NCBI GenBank assembly: GCA_017938155.1
Contig: JAGBCD010000033.1
Span: 1-64,000, forward strand
Length of the DNA stretch: 64,000 bases
Source: Paludibacteraceae bacterium
Lineage (GTDB): Bacteria > Bacteroidota > Bacteroidia > Bacteroidales > Paludibacteraceae
Reading direction: 5' to 3'
Part shown: positions 53,121 to 62,043 of the stretch, piece after piece
How positions within the stretch are numbered: the first letter of the stretch is position 1
Layout of the letters: each line of letters starts with the position of its first letter
Program-made: the position numbers and the translations under genes
Notes under the pieces: generated by a model
The model's input: only the letters and a program-made list of their open reading frames with translations
The model's database searches: none
Told to the model about the DNA's origin: nothing

Positions 53121-53921
53121 TCACTTTACTTCTACTCCCATAGCATTATATACCTTTCCATCGCGAAGAATAAACAATTGACCATCCTTGATTATCTTTT
53201 GAACGGATGGCGCAGATACACAAATATCTTCCACTGCATTAATATCGTCGCCTTCGTTATAAATACAACCTAAAGATACGTATGCTGGATTATCTGTTGT
53301 ATAGCGGCACTCATCGTTATGGTAAGCACAGAGTAAAGCACTTTTTCCATTCCCTTCAACACCAATAATTGCATTATTATGTATAATTCCGTCAACTGAT
53401 CCAACTCCTTCAATCCATGTTTTTGGAAATTTTTTCTCTTGGTTCAAATATTCATCTCGCACAATAGCATCCAATAGCACTTGTAATCTACCGTCATCTA
53501 ACTTATTAACATTGGTAACGACATGTGGATATGTCTTATGGAAGTCATAGAAATAAATACCAGCAAAAACATCCAAAGTATCGCCAATTTGCACATCAAA
53601 GTCATACAATAGATACTCTGTATTGTCGTAGTAAATGTAAACTTTTTTATCTTCCGTGAAACGCAATGCGCCACGATACCATTTTTCTGTTGGAGAATAA
53701 TTAGTAATAGTATATACAAGTTTAGTATAGACCTGCTGATTTATAGTCGTATCTCCTTCCAATTGATAAATCATCGTACCAGCACCATATAGTGGCTGAC
53801 CAGGTCTACGACTATGTGATACTACATTCCATTGATTACACCATATATTATCTAATTGATCATAAGCAAACAACGATACACACATTAATGTGCTTAACAT
53901 AACGAAAAGAATCTTTCTCAT
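53121..53921 (-). CDS. Secreted protein, QIGDxL family, with T9SS-like C-terminal tag
   Basis: 266 residues from the ATG at 53921; upstream codons to 53948 are not needed. The signal peptide MRKILFVMLSTLMCVSL is identical to that of the protein at 59275-60717. The body contains YLLYDFDVQIGDTLDVF and KTWIEGVGSVDG, shared in pattern with the two proteins at 55.4 and 56.6 kb. The C terminus, IIKDGQLFILRDGKVYNAMG followed by VEVK, resembles the short tags on Bacteroidales T9SS cargo. Function is unknown; surface or extracellular location is inferred. Confidence 0.7.
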   Translation of the reverse strand: MRKILFVMLSTLMCVSLFAYDQLDNIWCNQWNVVSHSRRPGQPLYGAGTMIYQLEGDTTINQQVYTKLVYTITNYSPTEKWYRGALRFTEDKKVYIYYDNTEYLLYDFDVQIGDTLDVFAGIYFYDFHKTYPHVVTNVNKLDDGRLQVLLDAIVRDEYLNQEKKFPKTWIEGVGSVDGIIHNNAIIGVEGNGKSALLCAYHNDECRYTTDNPAYVSLGCIYNEGDDINAVEDICVSAPSVQKIIKDGQLFILRDGKVYNAMGVEVK

Positions 53922-53942
53922 GATTGTAAAGTTTTTAGGGTT

Positions 53943-53959
53943 AATCACAAATTGTGATT
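53943..53959. repeat. Perfect 17-bp palindrome in the intergenic gap
   Basis: AATCACAAATTGTGATT has 8-bp arms around one base. It spans the stop-codon region of the LRR protein gene and the start region of the next gene. It could be an operator or a weak hairpin. Confidence 0.5.
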
Positions 53960-55358
53960 ATTTCACTTCCATTCCCATGACGTTATAGGTTTTGCCATCA
54001 CGAATAACCAGTATTTGCCCATTACGGAAAATCTTCTCACTATTTGTATTAGGCGATAGGACATTATCCACAGCAGTAGGTGCTTTGCTCTCGCCTATAA
54101 TCAAGAACTCTTTCCAGTACGGATCGGCTTTGTAATCCTCCACTACTTCATCTGGCACATATACTGGTATTTTGCGATTTACTTCATAGAAAGTTTTGGC
54201 ATGAATAGTCGGCGGATTCATCGCTTTTACATGCATTTTTTGTAGCTTACCACAGAGAGCAAAACCATTGTCAGCAACCTCTTGTATGGTACTTGGCAAA
54301 GTGATCTCCGTGAGGTAAGTGCAGCCATAGAACGCTGCATGACCAATCTCGGTAACGCCTTCTGGAATAGTGATATTCGTTAACTCATGACAATTGTAAA
54401 ATGCCCAATCGCCAATTGTAGTGACTGCACCATCCTCCGCAAAATTAACAGATGAAAGCATACGGCAATTCTCAAAGGCACGGCCTTCAATCTCTACTAC
54501 AGAGGCAGGAATTGTGATAGAGGGCAATTTTACACATTCTGCTACACCCATATAAGGTATATGCGTGAGATTAGATGGTAAATATAGTTCTTCTATAGTA
54601 TGACAGTTCCTCAACATCTCATCTGAAAGAGTTGTATTAGTGGAATTGGTAAGATCTAGCACTTTGAGTGTCTTATTGCTGCGACGGAAAAAACCAAAAG
54701 CATTGTCCTTTAGTTCACCCCCTAAAACGCTCACATATTGGAGTTGTTTAGATGCATTTGTCAATGATTCTTCTGATATATTTAGAAAAGAAGCATAGGC
54801 AATCACAGTATCTAAATGGGCTTGGTCAGATAACGAAAATTCAGGAATGGATGTAAGATGTGGACTTAGACAAATAAATTTAGTTAAGTTTTCAATTCTA
54901 CTGAAAGCACGAGAGCCAATATTTATTACACCCTTACCAATAGTAATGGATGTAAGGGAACTGTCATTTCCAAAAGCACTTTGACCAATATTCGTTACGC
55001 TATTGGGAATAGTAATAGAGGTAAGGGCTTTACAGTTTTCAAAAGCAATAGTCCCGATATTTGTTATACCTTCTGGAATAGTGATAGATTTGAGCGCAAA
55101 GCAATTGAGGAAGGCTCGATCGTCAATGCCTGTCACCGCATAAGTAATACCATCATGTTCCACAGCAGTAGGAATGGTAAAAGAGCTTATACCATAGTAG
55201 TTCTCACGTGAGAAACTAACTTGACATGTAACCTCTACAGTGTATGGTTCTGAACTGCTGGTGATGTTGTAGCACAAAAAGTTATCACCCACAAAATCAA
55301 ATGCCCATAAGGCAATAGTAGCAAATATCGCCACGAAAAGAGATACAAGTTTTTTCAT
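53958..55358 (-). CDS. BspA-type leucine-rich-repeat surface protein with T9SS-like tag
   Basis: 466 residues from the ATG at 55358 (MKKLVSLFVAIFATIALWA signal peptide); earlier ATGs add an unlikely leader. At least ten LRR_5 repeats of the form L-x-x-I-x-I-P-x-x-V-T-x-I-G-x-x-A-F-x-x-C (for example FENCKALTSITIPNSVTNIG, FYNCHELTNITIPEGVTEIG). The C terminus FRNGQILVIRDGKTYNVMGM followed by EVK is a T9SS-like tag. Such repeats are found on surface adhesins of oral and gut Bacteroidales. The ligand is unknown. It is upstream of, and likely cotranscribed with, the 53.1 kb gene. Confidence 0.85.
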   Translation of the reverse strand: MKKLVSLFVAIFATIALWAFDFVGDNFLCYNITSSSEPYTVEVTCQVSFSRENYYGISSFTIPTAVEHDGITYAVTGIDDRAFLNCFALKSITIPEGITNIGTIAFENCKALTSITIPNSVTNIGQSAFGNDSSLTSITIGKGVINIGSRAFSRIENLTKFICLSPHLTSIPEFSLSDQAHLDTVIAYASFLNISEESLTNASKQLQYVSVLGGELKDNAFGFFRRSNKTLKVLDLTNSTNTTLSDEMLRNCHTIEELYLPSNLTHIPYMGVAECVKLPSITIPASVVEIEGRAFENCRMLSSVNFAEDGAVTTIGDWAFYNCHELTNITIPEGVTEIGHAAFYGCTYLTEITLPSTIQEVADNGFALCGKLQKMHVKAMNPPTIHAKTFYEVNRKIPVYVPDEVVEDYKADPYWKEFLIIGESKAPTAVDNVLSPNTNSEKIFRNGQILVIRDGKTYNVMGMEVK

Positions 55359-55447
55359 ATGCGTCATGTTTATAAGGTTATACAAAAATGCTATAAGGGT
55401 ACTACAAAATTTGCACATATGCAAACACCAACCTATTTGAAACTCAA

Positions 55448-56254
55448 TTACTTCACTTCCATTCCCATGATATTATAGGTCTTATCTTCAGTTTGAATCA
55501 GTACTTGATTACTATGGATAAACTTAGTACTTTCCGTGTTCAAACTTCGAGTATCTTCCATGGAATTAGCTACACTTTGACATAAGCACTCTACACCTAA
55601 ACTATCCATTTTATCTTGCTCCATTTGATAGACTAACGATCCACTTTTGTTAACACAAACAAGCCGAATACCTATTAACTTAGGGACTTTAACGTCTGCA
55701 ATAAGTTGAAAGAAATCACCTGCATAATTAGATTGACCGTAAGAACCTATATTCTCTACATATTCCATACCATTATTGAATGTCCATTTTTTGTATTGCT
55801 TGCCATCTAATAGAGTCACTTCCGACACATCATCAACAACAATTGGTTCAATCTCACCTGTCATAGTTGGATAATCTACGACATTTCCATATTCTTCATA
55901 TTCTTCATTTTCTATATTCCAATCTTTATACAAATAAGGTAATGAATCTCCAATCTGTAGCGTAAAATCGTACAGAACAAGGTCTTTCTGTTGCACATAA
56001 CTATAGATAAATATCCTATGGTTGTCCTCTCTGAGATAAAACCCTCCGTATCGAATGTACAATTTCTCATTGATATATTTTGTTTTAGACGGAGCTTCTA
56101 CCAAATAGGCACGATTGTCCTCACCTAAATACTCAGAGCATACTGTTCTTTGTAATCCTACCAAAGTTGGAAACAATTCTTTAGAAATTGTGCTTTGCGA
56201 GAATCCATAAAGACTTATTAATAAGCACAAAAAACTATAAATATACCGTTTCAT
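55448..56254 (-). CDS. Secreted protein, QIGDxL family, paralog 2
   Basis: 268 residues with a signal peptide (FLCLLISLYGFSQS). Shared blocks with the 56.6 kb protein: SKELFPTLVGLQRT, KDLVLYDFTLQIGDSLP, LLDGKQYKKWTFNNGMEYVE and a C-terminal VYQMEQDKMDSLGVECLCQS-type segment, ending in the tag QVLIQTEDKTYNIMGMEVK. The two are clear paralogs; the 53.1 kb protein is a more distant one. All are probably T9SS cargo. No catalytic motif is seen. Confidence 0.72.
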   Translation of the reverse strand: MKRYIYSFLCLLISLYGFSQSTISKELFPTLVGLQRTVCSEYLGEDNRAYLVEAPSKTKYINEKLYIRYGGFYLREDNHRIFIYSYVQQKDLVLYDFTLQIGDSLPYLYKDWNIENEEYEEYGNVVDYPTMTGEIEPIVVDDVSEVTLLDGKQYKKWTFNNGMEYVENIGSYGQSNYAGDFFQLIADVKVPKLIGIRLVCVNKSGSLVYQMEQDKMDSLGVECLCQSVANSMEDTRSLNTESTKFIHSNQVLIQTEDKTYNIMGMEVK

Positions 56255-56266
56255 ATATTATTTTTC

Positions 56267-56424
56267 TTATAGGTGAATAAATTTAGTTTTTAATATGTCA
56301 CTATCAGTTACAATATGTAATACATAAACTCCGTTAGGTAGGTGAGTTAGACAAATGCCTTTGTCAGTTGTCTGAGTAACCAAGTTGCCACGAGAGCGAT
56401 GAAAAATGTATAGATTCTTTTCAT
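56267..56424 (-). pseudogene. Scar of a T9SS cargo gene: start joined to end, middle missing
   Basis: From an ATG at 56424 the frame reads MKRIYTFFIALVATWLL, a typical signal peptide, then soon stops. In a shifted frame the same DNA reads TDKGICLTHLPNGVYVLHIV then TDSDILKTKFIHL and a stop at 56267-56269, the end of a T9SS type A sorting domain (the LPNGVYVLHI strand). So only the first about 50 and last about 110 bases of a secreted-protein gene remain. Confidence 0.75.
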
Positions 56425-56434
56425 ACGAAATATA

Positions 56435-56480
56435 TTTAGTTGCATATTATATTTTTGTTTAGTTTCATATTATATTTTTG
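56435..56480 (+). repeat. 23-bp tandem duplication
   Basis: Two adjacent 23-bp units differ at one base and both end CATATTATATTTTTG. The rest of the gap up to 56609 is A/T-rich with no gene or promoter that I can support. Confidence 0.6.
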
Positions 56481-56609
56481 AGGGACAACCTAAATCGCTA
56501 CAAAATTACAACAATATTTGCGATTGCAAACATTAATTCCACAAAACATGTACACACCTCACCCCGTCCACACGGAACTGAGTAAATGTCATAGTATTTC
56601 AAAGCAGGA

Positions 56610-57449
56610 TTATTTTCCCACCTCTATTCCCATCACGTTGAAGGTTTTATTATCATTTAGAATGAGTAGTTGATGATTGTTAATAACTTTAGTACTTCCT
56701 GTTTGAGATATTGGTATTTCTTCTATAGCATTCGCACTACCTTGACATAAGCACTCCGTACCCAAACGCTCCATCTCTGCGTCATCCATTTGATAGAGAA
56801 GTTGACCATCTTTGCTGACGCATACAAGATGTTGACTATGAACATCAGAATATAGCGGGGCATTGACTATTAGTTGGTAAAAATCATTGTGTTCATAACT
56901 GGTACCAAAACTGCCTATTCCCTCTACATATTGCATGCCATTGTTGAATGTCCATTTTTTATACTCTTTTCCATCAAGAAGTGTGATTGTTGATACTTCA
57001 ATTACGGTAAGTGATTTTGTATATTCCCATTCTGCCTCATATTTGTAATAATCCACAATACTTGATAATTCTTCATCAACATACAAGCGCGGTAGTGAAT
57101 CGCCTACATTTAGTGTGAAGTCATATAATACAAGATCTTTCTTCTGTGCTGTACTATAAACTAATATTTTGTTATTATCTTCGCGTAGCCAAAGACTGCA
57201 ATATTCATCATAGATGTTATTCGTACCAAATAACAAATATTGTTTTCCATCAATCGTAGTGGTTTCTATTTCTTGCATTAAATATGAACGCGATCCCCAA
57301 ACGGTACCATATTCATCTTCTCCTATAGTCTTTGTGCAACTTGTTCGCTGCAAGCCTAAGAGAGTCGGGAACAACTCTTTTGAGGTTTCTGCTGATAAAT
57401 ATATGTGTATATTCATCAGGAAACACAAGAATATTACTATTTTTTTCAT
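56610..57449 (-). CDS. Secreted protein, QIGDxL family, paralog 3
   Basis: 279 residues from the ATG at 57449 (MKKIVIFLCFLMNIHIYLSA signal); the in-frame codon at 57458 is a TTG overlapping the upstream stop and was rejected. Blocks shared with the 55.4 kb paralog: SKELFPTLLGLQRT, KDLVLYDFTLNVGDSLP, LLDGKEYKKWTFNNGMQYVE, ERLGTECLCQGSAN. The C terminus NHQLLILNDNKTFNVMGIEV is a T9SS-like tag. It lies five bases downstream of the metalloprotease gene, so it is cotranscribed with it. Confidence 0.75.
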   Translation of the reverse strand: MKKIVIFLCFLMNIHIYLSAETSKELFPTLLGLQRTSCTKTIGEDEYGTVWGSRSYLMQEIETTTIDGKQYLLFGTNNIYDEYCSLWLREDNNKILVYSTAQKKDLVLYDFTLNVGDSLPRLYVDEELSSIVDYYKYEAEWEYTKSLTVIEVSTITLLDGKEYKKWTFNNGMQYVEGIGSFGTSYEHNDFYQLIVNAPLYSDVHSQHLVCVSKDGQLLYQMDDAEMERLGTECLCQGSANAIEEIPISQTGSTKVINNHQLLILNDNKTFNVMGIEVGK

Positions 57450-57454
57450 ATTAC

Positions 57455-59194
57455 TCAAAAATTAGCAAATTTGTCAATACTATTTTTATCATCAATTTGT
57501 GTGACGAGTAAGTAAACTCCGTTGTTCAATTTATTTAGATTGGTCGAGAAGGAATGTTCTCCTCTGGATAAATTTGTATCTAAAATAATTTCCATTTGCA
57601 AACGGCCCAAGATATCATATACTTGAATAGTAGCATTTTTACAATCTTGCTCTAATGAAAGTGCTATATTAAGTTTGTTGTCAGATATTTTAACAGAAAT
57701 ATCAACATTATTAGATTGCTCTAATGTGTTATTATGTTTTGGGATGAATTGCGGATAATGGGTGCTGGGAGATTGAGAAGCAATTGCGACTCTAAATTTT
57801 GCACCTGCTTTAATAGTAGTACCTGGTAGCAGAGTAATAGATGATGTGGCTAACATTTCTACTGTTTGCCCACTTTCAACGGTATAATTATTTGCGGTAA
57901 TACTTTGGGTTGCACGCCAACAAGCATAATCCATATCTGTAGAATTATCTGCACTTGTTATTGCAATTGATGTAGGGTCAGTATTAAAAGTACTAACATT
58001 CGTAGCATTATTTTCCCATACTTTTGCATTATTACTCCATGTCTCATCGCCTGTGGGGTTACCGTTGTATGAAACAACAGGATTAGACCAATACTTAATT
58101 CGCTGACAATATGTTTCATTACCATTGCAAGCATCGCCATACGCCATCATTGTTCTCCAAGATGTTGAAGAAGTGCCTGTATAATGAACATAACCATGCG
58201 CGTATTTATACGGTGTAGTTGAAGAATCAACTAAAGTATCATGGCGACAACCTGCATTATGCCCTATTTCATGGGTAAAAGAGTATTTTGTAGCACATCC
58301 TAAACTGGCTTGGACCACGGCAAATGCAGAGCTTTTAGTAGCATTTAGGCTTGCCATTCCACAATATTCACTTCGGTATACTAATAATACACAAACATCT
58401 GCGGCATATCGTTCTCTTATTGAATGTACCTCGTCTGCAAATCCATCATCAGTACCTCTGAATTTAGAGAGCAATGTACTAAAATCATAATTACTTTCGC
58501 TATCTTCCGTTTGTCCCACATAGGCTAATTCAAATCGCACATTGATGCCACTATTTTTGAAGCTTGTATTGCCGTTATTGATTTCTTGATACACTTTGTT
58601 TGTCATATTTGATGCTGACGCCAATGCCTCGGTAGTGTACATTACTAACACTCTTACATATTTCATGTCACTTGATGCGGATTGAGTTGTTGCACTGTTA
58701 GCTAGTTCTGATAAAGTTACAGCATTATCATCTGATTCTAAACATGGTCCATCTAATTCTATTTCATCGGTATCAAGTTCGACCAAGATGTAGGAATCAT
58801 CGCCAACTGTTTCAATAATATACGAACCAAATGATGTGTTTATTATTCCTTGTATATTATTTCCTAATTTAGAAATAGACATTTCCAAATCGTTTGATTC
58901 ATAGGCGCAATAGATATAATCTTTTGTTTCGTTTTGAACAACATTTATTCGATCTACTATTATATTTTCTCCTCCAATATTTAATGATACGACATCAGAA
59001 TTACACAAAGCATTTACATCTAACTCTATTTCTTGTGTAGAAATTGCATTACTCAAATCTAATAAACTCCTACTGCTTATTTTTCTTTGTGTATTGTTTG
59101 GATTAGTTGTAGGCTTTATTAGAATAGGATAACTATACGCTTGTACTATATTCAAACATATTGCGAATATAAAAAGTAATACTCCCCTTTTCAT
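57455..59194 (-). CDS. Secreted reprolysin-like zinc metalloprotease with T9SS type A sorting domain
   Basis: 579 residues with a signal peptide (FIFAICLNIVQAYS). A propeptide-like region runs to about 185, then the protease (YVRVLVMYTTEALASASN ... FTHEIGHNAGCRHDTL), whose HExGHNxGxxHD zinc site is that of M12B/reprolysin-type metzincins. After the domain, residues about 425-475 hold an ITANNYTVESGQTVEM-type linker, and about 500-579 a T9SS type A sorting domain (NATIQVYDILGRLQMEIILD, LNNGVYLLVTQ). Secreted or surface protease; substrate unknown. Confidence 0.85.
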   Translation of the reverse strand: MKRGVLLFIFAICLNIVQAYSYPILIKPTTNPNNTQRKISSRSLLDLSNAISTQEIELDVNALCNSDVVSLNIGGENIIVDRINVVQNETKDYIYCAYESNDLEMSISKLGNNIQGIINTSFGSYIIETVGDDSYILVELDTDEIELDGPCLESDDNAVTLSELANSATTQSASSDMKYVRVLVMYTTEALASASNMTNKVYQEINNGNTSFKNSGINVRFELAYVGQTEDSESNYDFSTLLSKFRGTDDGFADEVHSIRERYAADVCVLLVYRSEYCGMASLNATKSSAFAVVQASLGCATKYSFTHEIGHNAGCRHDTLVDSSTTPYKYAHGYVHYTGTSSTSWRTMMAYGDACNGNETYCQRIKYWSNPVVSYNGNPTGDETWSNNAKVWENNATNVSTFNTDPTSIAITSADNSTDMDYACWRATQSITANNYTVESGQTVEMLATSSITLLPGTTIKAGAKFRVAIASQSPSTHYPQFIPKHNNTLEQSNNVDISVKISDNKLNIALSLEQDCKNATIQVYDILGRLQMEIILDTNLSRGEHSFSTNLNKLNNGVYLLVTQIDDKNSIDKFANF

Positions 59195-59274
59195 ATTAGA
59201 AAAATAATGGTTAATAACAATAAGATAGTGAAATAAATGATAACCTTTTTCATAAGATATTATTTCACAGGATT

Positions 59275-60717
59275 TTACTTATTCAACTCCGCTTCCAACG
59301 CCTTGATTCTCTCTTCTTGTTGAAGGATATAAAGCGTCAGCTCTTCTATCTTCTGCAAAAGTTTTGTTTGCAATTCATTAATACCCACACCATTCTCTTG
59401 CATCTCTTGAGCTGATTTGATTTCTGGCAAGTGCTTGTTCTCTTGAATAAAAGTCTTTACCTCGCTCAATGGACGCAATTGATAGTCTTCTGCGAACACA
59501 AAATCAGCACCATTACTATTAACAATGATTTCATTTGCTCGAATGGTTCCTGCTACATCTAACTTGTATGTTGGATTGGTTGTTCCTATCCCCACAAGTC
59601 CATCTGTTGAGATTGTTACTGCATGCGTCGAGTAATTGGTCTTGATGGTAAGAATGGAAGCAGAAGATAAAATGCCATTTCCTAACACTATCCCTTTATC
59701 AAAATGATAATGTGCCATATTAGTTTTGAAGCGTGCATATCCAGAATCCATAGGTCCGAAATCTAAATTACCAGTAGAAGACTTTATCTGCAAAGCGCCA
59801 TAAGCACCACTACCACAAAGAGGCTTATTAAATGTAAATTTACTTCGATCGGTAACAAATTCCATACTTTGAGGAGTAGAAGAACCTATAGTTATATAGC
59901 CACTATCACCTTTTAGCATTACTTGCCCTTGTACACCATTACCACGTATGGCACCATCGATATGTAATTTTTCCTGAGGATCATCTACACCAATTCCAAC
60001 TTGACCAGAGCCAGCAGTCATAATCACATCGCCATTTGATGTATAGCGGTTGATATATACATTGCGATTACCATAACCATTAGGATTACCGCTCAATATC
60101 AAATAACCCTCGTTACTACCACGTATCATACCACCACGAGACGAACCAAAGCAGGTGTACTCGTTATAATCATCACCCAAGATTGCAGTTACTTTGGTAC
60201 CCATGAAATTTTGATATCCAGATGTGGTCAAAGCACCAGATACTATCTCAACATCACCATTTAATAATATTGACTCAGTTGAAGTTCGCTCATTTATTAC
60301 AGCATAGCGAATCGTAAAGGCGGGATCTTTCGGGTTGTACGAATAATCTGCTGAATAAAAATTATCAAACCAAACGGTAAAAGATCGGGCACCAACAATC
60401 GTATCAACAAACACACCTACCGTATGTGACTCCTTTCCAGAAACGAGATCGTTTGCAGGTTCATCATCCACATAAATATGAAATTGCTCATCATGCAAAC
60501 CTCTTATATAGCAACTATTGATTTGAGTTACTTTTATAGTCGCATTTTGCGGAAGATAAAATCTAAAAAAATGCTCCCCACCATCAAAATAGGCAGAACC
60601 TATTTTCACTTCGGCACTCAGACTATCTGCACTATAAACCACATCGGCTGATTCATCATAAGCAAACAACGATACACACATTAATGTGCTTAACATAACG
60701 AAAAGAATCTTTCTCAT
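59275..60717 (-). CDS. Fibre-like surface protein with C-terminal coiled coil
   Basis: 480 residues from the ATG at 60717; the longer frame to 60768 would overlap the promoter -7 box. Signal peptide MRKILFVMLSTLMCVSL. Residues about 25-250 are beta-rich; 250-410 carry repeats such as GSGQVGIGVDDPQEKLHIDG and VGIGTTNPTYKLDVAG, typical of phage-tail-fibre-like or trimeric surface proteins. The C terminus (FVFAEDYQLRPLSEVKTFIQ ... LLQKIEELTLYILQQEERIK) is a coiled coil seen in Bacteroidota proteins related to S74-type chaperone regions. No T9SS tag is seen. A second copy's tail survives as debris near 53 kb. Confidence 0.75.
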   Translation of the reverse strand: MRKILFVMLSTLMCVSLFAYDESADVVYSADSLSAEVKIGSAYFDGGEHFFRFYLPQNATIKVTQINSCYIRGLHDEQFHIYVDDEPANDLVSGKESHTVGVFVDTIVGARSFTVWFDNFYSADYSYNPKDPAFTIRYAVINERTSTESILLNGDVEIVSGALTTSGYQNFMGTKVTAILGDDYNEYTCFGSSRGGMIRGSNEGYLILSGNPNGYGNRNVYINRYTSNGDVIMTAGSGQVGIGVDDPQEKLHIDGAIRGNGVQGQVMLKGDSGYITIGSSTPQSMEFVTDRSKFTFNKPLCGSGAYGALQIKSSTGNLDFGPMDSGYARFKTNMAHYHFDKGIVLGNGILSSASILTIKTNYSTHAVTISTDGLVGIGTTNPTYKLDVAGTIRANEIIVNSNGADFVFAEDYQLRPLSEVKTFIQENKHLPEIKSAQEMQENGVGINELQTKLLQKIEELTLYILQQEERIKALEAELNK

Positions 60718-60765
60718 GATTGTAAAGTTTTTAGGGTTAATAATTCCGCATTCAAAAACACGTTT

Positions 60766-60797
60766 CAAAGTTACGAATAAATTCTTACATGCCCAAA
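60766..60797 (-). promoter_or_regulatory. Promoter of the fibre-like protein gene
   Basis: On the minus strand TAACTTTG (60766-60773) with TTTG at 60794-60797 and a 20-bp spacer. It fixes the start at 60717, about 40 bases downstream. Confidence 0.75.
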
Positions 60798-61286
60798 TAT
60801 ATATAGAAATACATGTTGCATAACATATTGAATGAGTTATGTGGAAGCTACAACACTATTTGCAAATCCTCTTTCTGGTTTGTAAAGAATTTTTGTTCTC
60901 ATACTATGTGATGTTATTTAAATGCTATAATTCCGCAAATCCAATCAGACTTGCGCATGCAAAATTACAACAAAAAATCTTGAGAACAAAAAAAATGATT
61001 GGGAATTTTAAAAATATAAAGCACTGATTATCTATCAGTTATATTTTTACACATTGGGAAATTTATTATTATGCATGTGCTAACTTAATATATCAAGCAA
61101 AAAATCACGCATATTAGAAGTCTGTGTTCCGATTTTTTGAGCAGTAGAATATTTGAATTTTCCAAATCCATTATGAGAATAATATTCTACCATTTTCATG
61201 ATAAGAATATCTCAAGGCAAAAAGTTATACTTATTGCCTATTTATCAAATGCACCTAAAGTTTACAACTTTCAGTAGTCCCCTCTT
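60798..61286. other. Long intergenic stretch, no supported gene
   Basis: A/T-rich DNA between the fibre-like gene and fabG. A 62-codon plus-strand frame (60839-61027) and a 39-codon minus-strand frame (61080-61199, MKMVEYYSHNGFGKFKYSTA) are present but have no promoter, family or coding bias that I can support. A weak hairpin lies at 61215-61239. Confidence 0.5.
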
Positions 61287-62030
61287 CTAATGACTCATTC
61301 CGCCACACACATGTATTACCTGTCCGTTGACATACGAAGCCAGATCACTCGCCAAGAACAATGCCACTTTGGCTACCTCTTCAGGAGCACCACCACGCTT
61401 CATTGGAATCGTATTGGTGATATCTTGCAAAACATTTTCGGGCAATTGCTTAGTCATTTCTGTCACAATAAATCCTGGAGCAATAGCATTGACACGGATA
61501 TTGCGAGAAGAAACCTCTTTGGATATAGAAGATGTCAACGCTATGATACCAGCTTTGGAGGCAGCATAATTGGCTTGTCCTGCATTTCCTCCTATTCCTA
61601 CTACAGAAGAAAGTGAGATAATCGAACCCGCTCTTTGACGCAACATAATGGGCAATACTGCATGTACATAATTAAATGCAGATTTGAGATTTACCTCTAT
61701 CACATCATCCCATTGTTTTTCCGACATGCGCAACAACAACGTATCTCTCGTTATACCCGCGTTGTTGACCAAGATATCTATCTTCCCAAATTTTTCATGC
61801 ACTTGCTCAATGATTTGATGGGCCAATTCAAAATCCGATACATCCCCCTCATAAAAAGCCACCGTCACACCCAAAGACTGAAGTTCTTCTATGGTTTGTT
61901 TCACTTCATCATTCAACTGGATATCAGTAAAGGCTATATGACATCCTTCCTTTGCAAATTGTAAAGCTATCGCTTTGCCTATTCCTCTGGCAGCACCTGT
62001 AATTAGGGCAACTTTATCTTGTAACAACAT
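61287..62030 (-). CDS. fabG: 3-oxoacyl-ACP reductase
   Basis: 247 residues, standard FabG size. NADPH site ALITGAARGIGKAIALQFA at the N terminus, NNAGITRDTLLLRM, SSVVGIGGNAGQANYAASKAG with catalytic Ser/Tyr/Lys, and IAPGFIVTEMT. It reduces 3-oxoacyl-ACP in fatty-acid elongation. It follows the LptC gene by 13 bases and ends the TPR-LptC-FabG unit. Confidence 0.93.
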   Translation of the reverse strand: MLLQDKVALITGAARGIGKAIALQFAKEGCHIAFTDIQLNDEVKQTIEELQSLGVTVAFYEGDVSDFELAHQIIEQVHEKFGKIDILVNNAGITRDTLLLRMSEKQWDDVIEVNLKSAFNYVHAVLPIMLRQRAGSIISLSSVVGIGGNAGQANYAASKAGIIALTSSISKEVSSRNIRVNAIAPGFIVTEMTKQLPENVLQDITNTIPMKRGGAPEEVAKVALFLASDLASYVNGQVIHVCGGMSH

Positions 62031-62043
62031 ATATTATAAATCA

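Noticed and set aside
50957-60768. Integrated prophage or transposon carrying the secreted-protein genes
   Set aside because: No integrase, transposase, phage structural gene or flanking direct repeat was found; local recombination between paralogs explains the debris better. The fibre-like protein alone is not evidence of a phage.
60839-61027. 62-codon plus-strand frame in the gap before fabG
   Set aside because: No promoter, family or signal peptide; A/T-rich region gives such frames by chance.
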